Assembly: GCA_021775805.1 (NCBI GenBank)
Contig: JAJFHD010000037.1
Location: forward strand, 1 to 46,814
From: Alphaproteobacteria bacterium
GTDB taxonomy: Bacteria; Pseudomonadota; Alphaproteobacteria; Rhizobiales; JAJFHC01
Direction of reading: 5' to 3'
Length of the DNA stretch: 46,814 bases
Shown piece by piece: positions 7,954 through 14,599 of the stretch (within the stretch, counting starts at the first letter, position 1; every line of letters starts with the position of its first letter). The notes under the pieces were generated by a model, which did not search any database, had not been told where the DNA came from, and saw only the letters and a program-made list of their open reading frames with translations. The position numbers and the translations under genes are program-made.

Positions 7954-9762
7954 TCAGTTTGTCACGCACCGTCCCCGATAGAAGCTCGACCCCCTGGGAC
8001 ATTGGCAGATGTTGCGCGCAGCCGACCACCGGGCCGGGCGGCGGCAGATGCAACGGTTGCCGGACTTTTTTGCCCCGGCCGGGCACGTGAGCCCTGTCGG
8101 CCTGGTTTTCACGCAGCGGTTGCCGCGCGCGACGGTGCCTTGGGCACAGCAACCGCCGTCCGTCCGTCGGCGCTGGATGTCCCGGCATTGGCTGGGTGTC
8201 GCTTCTTTTGGCTTGGCACAGCGCCGGGTGCGCTGATTCCATCGCTGTCCCGGTTTGCAAACCACGCACCGACGCCCGTTCCAGTGCTTGCCCCGGGCAC
8301 ATATCCGGGCGCACCGTCGCCGATCGGCATCGTAGGTCTGGCCGAACGGGCAGGCGCGTGGCACGTTCTGGCATTGCTCGGCAACCGGGTTCCACGCTGT
8401 GCCGTCCGGACATTGGCAACTGAAGTTCTTGCGTTCGCGTCCGCCGGTGCAGGATCCTGGTGACAGGCGGGGACCACATACGCCACCCCAATTCTGTTTG
8501 CCTTCAGGACAAACGCACCGACCGTCGCGCACCGTCCCGCCCCGGCATCTTACCGGATCCTTGAATTCACAACGCCCGGAGGCGCGATTGCGGGTCTGAC
8601 CGGGCAACGGGCAGGCAGGAACCTCGGCCACCGGTTCCTCGTCGAGACACCGTCCGGTCTTTCGGTCCCAGAACTTGTCTCCGGGACAGACACAGGTCTC
8701 CCCGTTCCATGGCAGCCCGCGCGGACAGATTGAAATGCAGCGCAGTTGATCCACATCCCAGGTCTGGCCCTGCGGACAGTCATGCCGGACATTGTCGCAA
8801 ACCGCGGTGGTCCGGTTCCAGAGCGTTCCCGCCGGACATCGGCACAGGCCAAATTGCCTTTCGCGCCCGCCGGTGCAGTCGTCGCTGAGCGAACCGGGTA
8901 AATTGCCGCAGACACCGCCCAGGTTCTGTTCGCCATCAGGGCACACGCAGGCGCCGTTGCGAACCGTTCCGCCGGCGCATTCGATACGCTCGCACGCGTC
9001 CGTGCTTTCATTGTAGTACAGCCCCGGAATGGAACACTTGCCGGGCGTGGGAAAGTTGAAACCGTCTTCCGGGTTTTCAACCTGGATCGTGACGCATCCC
9101 CTGCCGCGCACGATCTTGCCACCGACCGGCTGTCTGGAGCCAAGCAGTGCGGCAAACGTCGCATCGTCGAAACGTCCCGTGACGGTCAGCCCGTGCTGGC
9201 GCTGAAAGGCCCGCACGGCCCGCCGCGTGCTCGGGCCCGCCTGTCCGTCGGCAGTGCCCGGGCGGAACCCCTGGGCCGTAAGAGCCCGCTGTCCGGCGGC
9301 TACTGAGTAATCGGTCCCCTGGGAGTAATCGGCGACAATGGCCGAGCAACTCCTGGCCTGCCGGGCCTTCTTGTTGCGAACCCGGTACTCGAGGGTGACG
9401 GTGACCCGGCCACGCGGCGGCAGAGATACATTGGCGTTGACGCAGCGGTACTTTGCGCCGGCCCGACTGCAGGTCCACGGCGGTGCCGGACGATAGGCGG
9501 TCAAAGGTCCAAGGCCGGGCGTTGTGGCGTCGGTAAAGGCGATGGGGCCACGATAAAAGCTTCTGCCGTGATTGCGGATCACCACGTTGACCCGGCACAA
9601 ATTCCCGAATTCGCAAACCGGATCCACGGCGGTTTTGGTAATGCGCAGATCCGGTGCGGCCTTTGCCTGCGGGGCGGTTCCCAAAAAAGTGACCCAGATG
9701 GCGGCAAGTGCCGCAATCCCGAAGGGCAAGGCTCTGAAACTGGAAGACAACATCCTGACCAT
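7954..9762 (-). CDS. secreted Cys-rich repeat protein with peptidoglycan-binding domain
   Basis: From the ATG at 9762 (a TTG extension to 9789 is possible) the product has 602 residues. A signal peptide runs to about residue 36 (hydrophobic run, then AKA-A). Residues about 38-146 resemble the DUF11-type beta-sandwich of surface proteins (DLRITKTA, VVIRNHG, YRVRN). Residues about 151-209 form a peptidoglycan_binding_1 domain (AGQRALTAQGFRPGTADG, RRAVRAFQRQHGLTVTG). The remainder is a chain of small Cys-rich units such as CPxGxxWxxxxxxC. Within it a block of about 110 residues is duplicated (about 262-373 and 406-516), each copy with CxGGTVRxGxCVCPxGxQNxGGVCG and CTGGRER landmarks. It is probably an exported cell-wall-associated protein stabilised by disulfides. 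Its function is not recognised. It is convergent with the biotin carrier gene, with only 15 bp between them. Confidence 0.82.
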   Translation of the reverse strand: MVRMLSSSFRALPFGIAALAAIWVTFLGTAPQAKAAPDLRITKTAVDPVCEFGNLCRVNVVIRNHGRSFYRGPIAFTDATTPGLGPLTAYRPAPPWTCSRAGAKYRCVNANVSLPPRGRVTVTLEYRVRNKKARQARSCSAIVADYSQGTDYSVAAGQRALTAQGFRPGTADGQAGPSTRRAVRAFQRQHGLTVTGRFDDATFAALLGSRQPVGGKIVRGRGCVTIQVENPEDGFNFPTPGKCSIPGLYYNESTDACERIECAGGTVRNGACVCPDGEQNLGGVCGNLPGSLSDDCTGGRERQFGLCRCPAGTLWNRTTAVCDNVRHDCPQGQTWDVDQLRCISICPRGLPWNGETCVCPGDKFWDRKTGRCLDEEPVAEVPACPLPGQTRNRASGRCEFKDPVRCRGGTVRDGRCVCPEGKQNWGGVCGPRLSPGSCTGGRERKNFSCQCPDGTAWNPVAEQCQNVPRACPFGQTYDADRRRCARICARGKHWNGRRCVVCKPGQRWNQRTRRCAKPKEATPSQCRDIQRRRTDGGCCAQGTVARGNRCVKTRPTGLTCPAGAKKSGNRCICRRPARWSAARNICQCPRGSSFYRGRCVTN

Positions 9763-10117
9763 CGAAGAATCGACCTTTCTTCTGTGCAACGCCTACCCGC
9801 CGGCAGGTACGACTCCCGCCGGGCAGGGCCTGCGGCAATGAGAATAGACGTTCGAAATTTTTGACGCATGACGCATTTGCGTCATATGCCGTGGGAAAAT
9901 GATGACTCCCGATTGATCGGCAACAGAGCGGGTCGAGGGTCCGAAGGGCCATGAAAAATCTTCATTTGCATCATGCCGGGCTCGGTGATTGGATGCGTTC
10001 TGCCACGTTGATCGTGGACTGAAGGTTGAGGGGTGCGCGCGTTTTCCCGGACGCGGAAACGCGGTGAAAACAGCTTGAATTTTCAAACTTCAATCCTGCC
10101 ACCCGGAGGACATCGCA
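9763..10117. other. 355-bp divergent intergenic region
   Basis: Apart from the TGACGCA palindrome at 9862-9885, this stretch holds no ORF with a plausible ribosome-binding site and no recognisable RNA. It should contain the promoters of the Cys-rich secreted protein (leftward) and the hydroxylase (rightward). I could not assign -35/-10 pairs with confidence. Confidence 0.5.
9862..9885. promoter_or_regulatory. operator-like palindrome with three TGACGCA half-sites
   Basis: ATGACGCATTTGCGTCAT (9868-9885) is a perfect palindrome with 8-bp arms around TT, and a third copy of the half-site TGACGCA sits directly beside it (9862-9868). It lies about 100 bp upstream of the Cys-rich protein gene on the minus strand and about 230 bp upstream of the hydroxylase gene. 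The regulator is unknown. Confidence 0.5.
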
Positions 10118-11152
10118 ATGTCCGTGAGCGAACGCACAGGCCAGGCAACCGACGTTCAGGACAATGCCTCTGAGGCCATGTCCAGGGAATGGAACTGGCA
10201 TCCTGAACTGCCGGTCCGGAATTCACCGTTGTTTTCGTGGCCACCCAATCCGACGAAGATCTTCAACTGGTATGCGACGACCTGGCTGAAAGTGTCGGAA
10301 CGTTCCCTGTTCGCCCTGCTGGCGGTTGCCGTCTGGCTCTATCTGCAACCGGCTCTGGAAAGATGCCGGGATTTCGAGTTCGGCTGGATCGCCCAGATGT
10401 ATGTCCGCAACCTGGCCATCATGATCATCGGCGCCGGCGCCTTGCATCTCTATTTCTGCACCTTCGCAAAACAGGACAAGAAACTGAAATACGACCGCCG
10501 GGACCAGGCCAGGAACGCCCGCAGCTTCAGTTGGAACAACCAGGTCGTCGACAACATGTTCTGGAGCCTTGCCAGCGGCGTCACCGTGTGGACCGCCTAT
10601 GAAGTGCTGCTCATGTGGGGCTATGCCAACGAACTGGTGCCCTATGTAAATTTTGGCGAAAATCCGGTCTGGTTCCTGTTGTGGTTCGTGGTCCTTCCGA
10701 TCTGGGCGTCATTTCATTTCTACTGGGTTCACCGTTTGCTTCACTGGCCGCCGCTCTACCGGCTCGCTCACTCCCTGCACCACCGTAACGTCAATGTCGG
10801 CCCGTGGTCGGGGCTTTCCATGCACCCGATAGAGCATGTGCTTTACCTGAGTTCGGTGCTGATCCATTGGGTAGTGGCCTCGCATCCGATACACGTGTTC
10901 TTCCATTTCTACTGGAACACTCTTGGGGCAGCGACCACGCATACCGGTTACGAGGGCCTCCTGATCAAGGACCGGAACCGTTTCCAGTTGGGAGCGTTTT
11001 TCCACCAGCTGCATCACCGCTATTTCGAATGCAACTACGGCAACGCCGATTTCCCCTGGGACAAATGGTTCGGCTCGTTCCACAACGGATCGCCGGAGGC
11101 CACTGAAAAGGTGCGCGAGCGCCGCCGACGCATGCATGGAACCGGCCGATAG
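10118..11152 (+). CDS. sterol desaturase / fatty acid hydroxylase family membrane enzyme
   Basis: A 344-residue integral membrane di-iron enzyme of the FA_hydroxylase family. The metal-binding histidine boxes are HRLLH (205-209), HSLHH (218-222), H236/H240 in MHPIEH, and HQLHH (296-300) followed by RYFECNYGN. Several hydrophobic segments (about 62-80, 97-113, 147-166, 184-203 and 243-270) place these boxes on the cytosolic face. Family members hydroxylate or desaturate sterols, carotenoids and fatty acyl chains with O2. The ATG follows CGGAGGACATCGCA, a strong ribosome-binding site. It lies 45 bp before a class II aldolase, so the two may be co-transcribed. The substrate is unknown; bacterial relatives with this histidine pattern often act on lipids. 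Confidence 0.88.
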   Translation: MSVSERTGQATDVQDNASEAMSREWNWHPELPVRNSPLFSWPPNPTKIFNWYATTWLKVSERSLFALLAVAVWLYLQPALERCRDFEFGWIAQMYVRNLAIMIIGAGALHLYFCTFAKQDKKLKYDRRDQARNARSFSWNNQVVDNMFWSLASGVTVWTAYEVLLMWGYANELVPYVNFGENPVWFLLWFVVLPIWASFHFYWVHRLLHWPPLYRLAHSLHHRNVNVGPWSGLSMHPIEHVLYLSSVLIHWVVASHPIHVFFHFYWNTLGAATTHTGYEGLLIKDRNRFQLGAFFHQLHHRYFECNYGNADFPWDKWFGSFHNGSPEATEKVRERRRRMHGTGR

Positions 11153-11197
11153 AGGAAAAGTCTCCGGCCGGCGGGATTCAGACAAGGAGGATCCGAA

Positions 11198-11965
11198 ATG
11201 CCTACAGTGACCAGCCGGTTGACCGGCCAGGACTATGACGCCGACGAGTGGCGGCTGCGCGTCGATCTCGCCGCAGCGATTCGCCTGGCGGTTCATTTCG
11301 ACTGGCACGAGTCGGTCGCTAATCATTTCAGCGCCGCCGTCAGCGCCGACGGCAAGCCGTTCCTGCTCAATCCGAAATGGCGGCACTTTTCAACGGTCAG
11401 AGCAAGCGATCTTCTGCTGCTGAACGCTGACGACCCCGATGTGATGACCCGCGAGAACGCGCCCGATCCGTCAGCCTGGTGCATTCATGGCGCCATCCAC
11501 GCGGCGGTTCCCCACGCCCGGGTCCTGCTGCATTGTCACCCGCCTTATGCCACGACGCTTTGCGGCCTGAAGGATCCCACCATGAAGCCGATCGACCAGA
11601 ACACCGCACGGTTCTACAACCGCATGGCGATCGACCTGAATTTCGGCGGGATTGCCGACGACAAGCAGGAAGGCGACCGGCTGGCACGCGCCTTCGGCAA
11701 CCATTCGATCATGATGATGGGCAATCACGGCGTTGCCGTCACCGGTGAGACCGTCGCCGACGCGTTCGAGTCACTCTATTATCTCGAGCGCGCCGCCAAG
11801 ACCATGGTGCTCGCCTATTCGACCGGCCAGCCGCTCAACATCATGGATCACGAACTGGCGGAGAAGACGGCGGTCGGCTGGCAAAGCTATCCGGGCATCG
11901 GCGTCGCCCATTTCGAACACTTGAAGGAAATGCTCGACCGGACGGATGCGTCCTATCGGGAGTGA
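11198..11965 (+). CDS. class II aldolase/adducin family protein
   Basis: A 255-residue Aldolase_II fold protein. Zinc ligands H112 and H114 lie in LLHCHPPYAT, and the third is expected at the later GNHG motif in MMMGNHGVAVTG. Family members are fuculose-phosphate-type aldolases, ribulose-phosphate epimerases and decarboxylases. This clade, with LAAAIRLAVHFDWHESVANHFS at the N-terminus, is common in proteobacteria and mostly uncharacterised. The start is supported by AAGGAGGATCCGAA, a near-perfect ribosome-binding site. The gene follows the membrane hydroxylase by 45 bp and ends convergently 30 bp before dtd. It may cleave or decarboxylate a hydroxylated product, but that is speculation from neighbourhood. 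Confidence 0.85.
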   Translation: MPTVTSRLTGQDYDADEWRLRVDLAAAIRLAVHFDWHESVANHFSAAVSADGKPFLLNPKWRHFSTVRASDLLLLNADDPDVMTRENAPDPSAWCIHGAIHAAVPHARVLLHCHPPYATTLCGLKDPTMKPIDQNTARFYNRMAIDLNFGGIADDKQEGDRLARAFGNHSIMMMGNHGVAVTGETVADAFESLYYLERAAKTMVLAYSTGQPLNIMDHELAEKTAVGWQSYPGIGVAHFEHLKEMLDRTDASYRE

Positions 11966-11995
11966 CCGGGTGTTTCGATTGTTGCGTTTGGGCGA

Positions 11996-12433
11996 TCAGA
12001 CATCCAGCCAGATCGTCACCGGCCCGTCATTGGTGAGCGACACAGCCATGTCCGCTCCGAACGCACCCTTGGCCACCGCGACGCCGTGGTCCGTGACCAA
12101 TTCGCAGAAACGCTCATATAGCGCGTTACCCTCGTCTGGAGGCGCCGCCGATGAAAAACCCGGTCTGTTGCCGCGGGAAGTATCCGCGGCAAGGGTGAAC
12201 TGGCTGACGATCAAGGCCTCGCCGCCGACATCGGTCAGAGACCGGTTCATCCGGTCCTGCTCGTCGCGGAAGATCCTCAGGCTAACGACCTTTTTCGCCA
12301 GCCGTTCGGCGCAGGCGTCGTCGTCGCCCGCCATGGCACAGACCAGCACCAGCATGCCGTGGCCGATCCGGCCGATAACCTGTCCGTCCACCGCAACGGA
12401 AGCTTCGGAAACCCTTTGAATCAGGCAGCGCAT
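11996..12433 (-). CDS. dtd: D-aminoacyl-tRNA deacylase
   Basis: A 145-residue DTD that removes D-amino acids, and glycine mis-charged on tRNA-Ala, from tRNAs in the cytosol. Both signature motifs are present: [17 protein letters not shown] (77-93) and the cross-subunit NDGPVT (135-140) carrying the Gly-cisPro pair. The N-terminus [13 protein letters not shown] is typical, which fixes the start at 12433, preceded by AGAGGGACTCAAAC; an in-frame upstream extension is not homologous. It is transcribed away from the glycine riboswitch region. Confidence 0.96.
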   Translation of the reverse strand: MRCLIQRVSEASVAVDGQVIGRIGHGMLVLVCAMAGDDDACAERLAKKVVSLRIFRDEQDRMNRSLTDVGGEALIVSQFTLAADTSRGNRPGFSSAAPPDEGNALYERFCELVTDHGVAVAKGAFGADMAVSLTNDGPVTIWLDV

Positions 12434-12554
12434 GTTTGAGTCCCTCTTCCATTTTGCGCTCAGTTTAGGGAGAATGTGGGGACGGCGCAAACGCCGGCAC
12501 ACGGTATTGTTACGTGTTCAAATGGCTATTGTGCCACTGACCCTACGGCAATTC

Positions 12555-12583
12555 TTGCCACCGCCTCGAAAACCGGATATGAG
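12555..12583 (+). promoter_or_regulatory. putative sigma70 promoter of the glycine cleavage operon
   Basis: TTGCCA (12555-12560, 5/6 to consensus) and TATGAG (12578-12583, 4/6) are separated by 17 bp. A transcript would start near 12590, about 30 nt before the first glycine aptamer, which is a sensible position. Confidence 0.5.
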
Positions 12584-12620
12584 GTTTCTTGTCCTCTTCG
12601 GAATTGAGATCCGGAGATCA

Positions 12621-12806
12621 AGCACCGGGAGAGCCCGTTCGTCAGCGAACGGCACCGAAGGAGCAATCGCCCCGAAAACTCTCAGGTACAGGGACTGGGC
12701 TTGATGCGGGACAATCTGGAAAGATCGGATTGTGAAAACAGTTCGTCACCGAAGGAGTAAGGGCCGCGAACGGTCTGCATCTCTCAGGTCCACCGACAGA
12801 TGGGGT
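12621..12806 (+). promoter_or_regulatory. tandem glycine riboswitch (two aptamers)
   Basis: Two consecutive gcvT-type glycine aptamers are visible. Aptamer 1 has GGGAGAGC (12627-12634), a GTTCGTCAGCGAAC hairpin, CACCGAAGGAGCAA (12653-12666) and ACTCTCAGGTA (12679-12689). Aptamer 2 has TCTGGAAAGATC (12715-12726), TCACCGAAGGAGTAA (12746-12760), CTCTCAGGT (12781-12789) and the closing ACCGACAGATGGGG (12792-12805). The P1 helix of aptamer 2 can form between ATCTG (12714-12718) and CAGAT (12797-12801). Glycine riboswitches of this layout normally switch on glycine cleavage genes when glycine is abundant, and gcvT-gcvH-gcvP follow directly. The expression platform lies in the 300 nt downstream. Confidence 0.95.
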
Positions 12807-12833
12807 CGCAGGATTGCCTGCGGGGTCTCTGTC
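12795..12833 (+). promoter_or_regulatory. candidate expression-platform hairpin competing with aptamer 2 P1
   Basis: GACAGA (12795-12800), the 3' strand of aptamer 2 P1, can instead pair with TCTGTC (12828-12833), closing a stem-loop with an inner helix CGCAGG/CCTGCG. No T-tract follows, so it is not an intrinsic terminator by itself. It could be the alternative pairing that switches the leader. Confidence 0.4.
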
Positions 12834-12867
12834 GCGGAAAATTCCAGCAGCACGATATCCCCCCAAG

Positions 12868-12931
12868 CCTCCTCCTGCGATCTTCAATCGACCTGCGCCT
12901 ATCAGCAAGCCGGGTCCAGTCGTGAGGGAGG
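12868..12931 (+). promoter_or_regulatory. candidate anti-Shine-Dalgarno / Shine-Dalgarno pair in the riboswitch leader
   Basis: CCTCCTCC (12868-12875) is complementary to the strong ribosome-binding site GAGGGAGG (12924-12931): CCTCC 12871-12875 pairs exactly with GGAGG 12927-12931. This could hide the start of the leader ORF at 12936 and make the riboswitch act on translation. This is inferred from complementarity only. Confidence 0.35.
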
Positions 12932-12935
12932 AAAC

Positions 12936-13091
12936 ATGGATTTGGGCAAATGCATTGAAATCCGGCCGAACCGTAGCACTCGGGCTGTGCCGGCCCTGGC
13001 GTTGATCCGCCCTGGTGCTGCGTTCCCGAGCCAACCGTCAATCAGCACGCCGACAGTGCTGTCCCGCCACCATGTTGTTCCCAACCATTGA
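12936..13091 (+). CDS. possible leader ORF of the glycine riboswitch (51 aa)
   Basis: An ATG at 12936 has one of the best ribosome-binding sites in the window (GAGGGAGGAAAC) and opens a 51-codon frame beginning MDLGKCIEIRPN and ending HHVVPNH, with TGA 14 bp before the gcvT ATG. It has no recognisable domain, no signal peptide and no hydrophobic segment. gcvT itself has only a weak Shine-Dalgarno (AAAGCGAG), so translation of this ORF could be coupled to gcvT. It lies after both aptamers and after a possible anti-Shine-Dalgarno. The alternative is that the frame is accidental and the purine-rich element has another role. Confidence 0.4.
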   Translation: MDLGKCIEIRPNRSTRAVPALALIRPGAAFPSQPSISTPTVLSRHHVVPNH

Positions 13092-13105
13092 AAGCGAGTT
13101 GCCTG

Positions 13106-14206
13106 ATGACCGAATCCTCGAACCAACGCACGCCGCTTTATGACCTTCATGTGGAGCTTGGTGGCAAGATTGTCGATTTTGCCGGCTGGGATATGCCGGT
13201 CCAGTACCCGATGGGTGTCATGGCAGAGCACACCCAGTGCCGCGAGCGCGCCGCCCTGTTCGACGTCTCTCATATGGGCCAGGTCGAACTGCGCGGCGAG
13301 GGGGCCGCGGAGAAACTGGAAAAACTGGTGCCCTCAAGCATGACGGCGCTGAAGGAGGGCAAGGCGCGCTACACGTTTTTCACAAACCCGCAGGGCGGCA
13401 TCATGGACGACCTGATCGTATCGAATGCCGGCGATCATCTGTTTGTCGTGGTCAACGCCTCCATGCGCGGCCAGGATATTCCGCACATGCGCGACAATCT
13501 TGACGGCATCGAGGTCATTGAACTGACGGATCGGGCTCTGGTCGCGGTGCAGGGGCCGAGGGCCGAAGACGTTGTCGGCGAACTGTGTCCAGCTGTGCGC
13601 GATATGACATTTATGGAAACCATCGTCGTCGGCATCATGGGTGCCGAATGCCGTGTTTCAAGGCTCGGGTACACCGGCGAGGACGGCTATGAGATTTCGA
13701 TTCCCGAAGACCGTGCAGTGGAAATCTCGCGCGCGTTTCTTGCCCATGAAAGCTGCGAGCCTGCGGGACTCGGCGCCCGGGATTCATTGCGGCTGGAAGC
13801 CGGCCTCTGTCTTTACGGCAACGACATCGACAACACCACCTCGCCGGTTGAGGCGTCGCTGTTATGGGCCATCCAGAAGCGCCGGCGCGAGGAAGGCGGC
13901 TTCCCCGGCGCCGACCGCATCCTCGGCGAGATTGCAAACGGTGCCGACCGGAAACTGGTGGGCATCAGGCCAGAGGGCCGTGCCCCCGCCCGCCAGGGCG
14001 TCGAGGTGCAATGCCTCGAAGGCAACGCCATCGGGTCGATTACGTCAGGCGGGTTCGGCCCGACGGTCGGCGGACCGGTGGCGATGGGATACGTCTCCCG
14101 GAGCCATGGCGATCCCGGGGAAAAAGTGAACTTGATCATCCGCGGTAAACCGCATCTGGCAGAAATTGTTGAACTGCCATTCGTTAAACAGAACTACAAA
14201 CGCTAG
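13106..14206 (+). CDS. gcvT: glycine cleavage system T protein (aminomethyltransferase)
   Basis: A 366-residue folate-dependent aminomethyltransferase. It takes the aminomethyl group from lipoylated GcvH and yields 5,10-methylene-THF plus ammonia in the cytosol. Typical family features are RTPLYDLHVELGGKIVDFAGWDMPVQY at the N-terminus, the ERAALFDVSHMGQ segment, and the RLGYTGEDGYEI motif carrying the folate-binding glutamate. The C-terminal beta-barrel has the usual GPVAMGYV. The start was set at ATG 13106 because the family begins a few residues before this point; an in-frame TTG at 13088 is less likely. gcvH follows after 16 bp. The operon is controlled by the upstream tandem glycine riboswitch. 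Confidence 0.97.
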   Translation: MTESSNQRTPLYDLHVELGGKIVDFAGWDMPVQYPMGVMAEHTQCRERAALFDVSHMGQVELRGEGAAEKLEKLVPSSMTALKEGKARYTFFTNPQGGIMDDLIVSNAGDHLFVVVNASMRGQDIPHMRDNLDGIEVIELTDRALVAVQGPRAEDVVGELCPAVRDMTFMETIVVGIMGAECRVSRLGYTGEDGYEISIPEDRAVEISRAFLAHESCEPAGLGARDSLRLEAGLCLYGNDIDNTTSPVEASLLWAIQKRRREEGGFPGADRILGEIANGADRKLVGIRPEGRAPARQGVEVQCLEGNAIGSITSGGFGPTVGGPVAMGYVSRSHGDPGEKVNLIIRGKPHLAEIVELPFVKQNYKR

Positions 14207-14222
14207 AAAAGGGGAAACCAAC

Positions 14223-14588
14223 ATGACCACGTATTATTCCGACGACCACGAATGGATCACCGTAGACGGCGATGTCGCCACATTCGGCATCACCGCACAC
14301 GCCGCTGAGCAAATGGGCGACGTTGTGTTCGTCGAACAAAAGGATGCCGGCGACACGTTTGAAAAGGGCGACGAGATTGGTGTGGTCGAGTCCGTTAAGG
14401 CGGCCTCCGAAATCTATGCTCCGGTGGACGGGGAGATCCTTGAGGTGAACGCCGCTCTGGCCGATGCGCCAGGCCAATTGAACGAAAGCCCGGAAGCCGA
14501 CGCCTGGATCTACAAGCTCAAGGTTTCCAACGCCGATCAACTGGCGGATTTGATGGATCTGGACGGCTATAAAGCACTCATTGCCTGA
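14223..14588 (+). CDS. gcvH: glycine cleavage system H protein
   Basis: This 121-residue lipoyl carrier shuttles the aminomethyl intermediate between GcvP and GcvT. The lipoylated lysine is K59 in [18 protein letters not shown], with [18 protein letters not shown] upstream as in all H proteins. The ATG at 14223 is preceded by AAAAGGGGAAACCA. It lies 16 bp after gcvT and 11 bp before gcvP, so all three are one transcript. Confidence 0.98.
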   Translation: MTTYYSDDHEWITVDGDVATFGITAHAAEQMGDVVFVEQKDAGDTFEKGDEIGVVESVKAASEIYAPVDGEILEVNAALADAPGQLNESPEADAWIYKLKVSNADQLADLMDLDGYKALIA

Positions 14589-14599
14589 GGGGAGTTATC

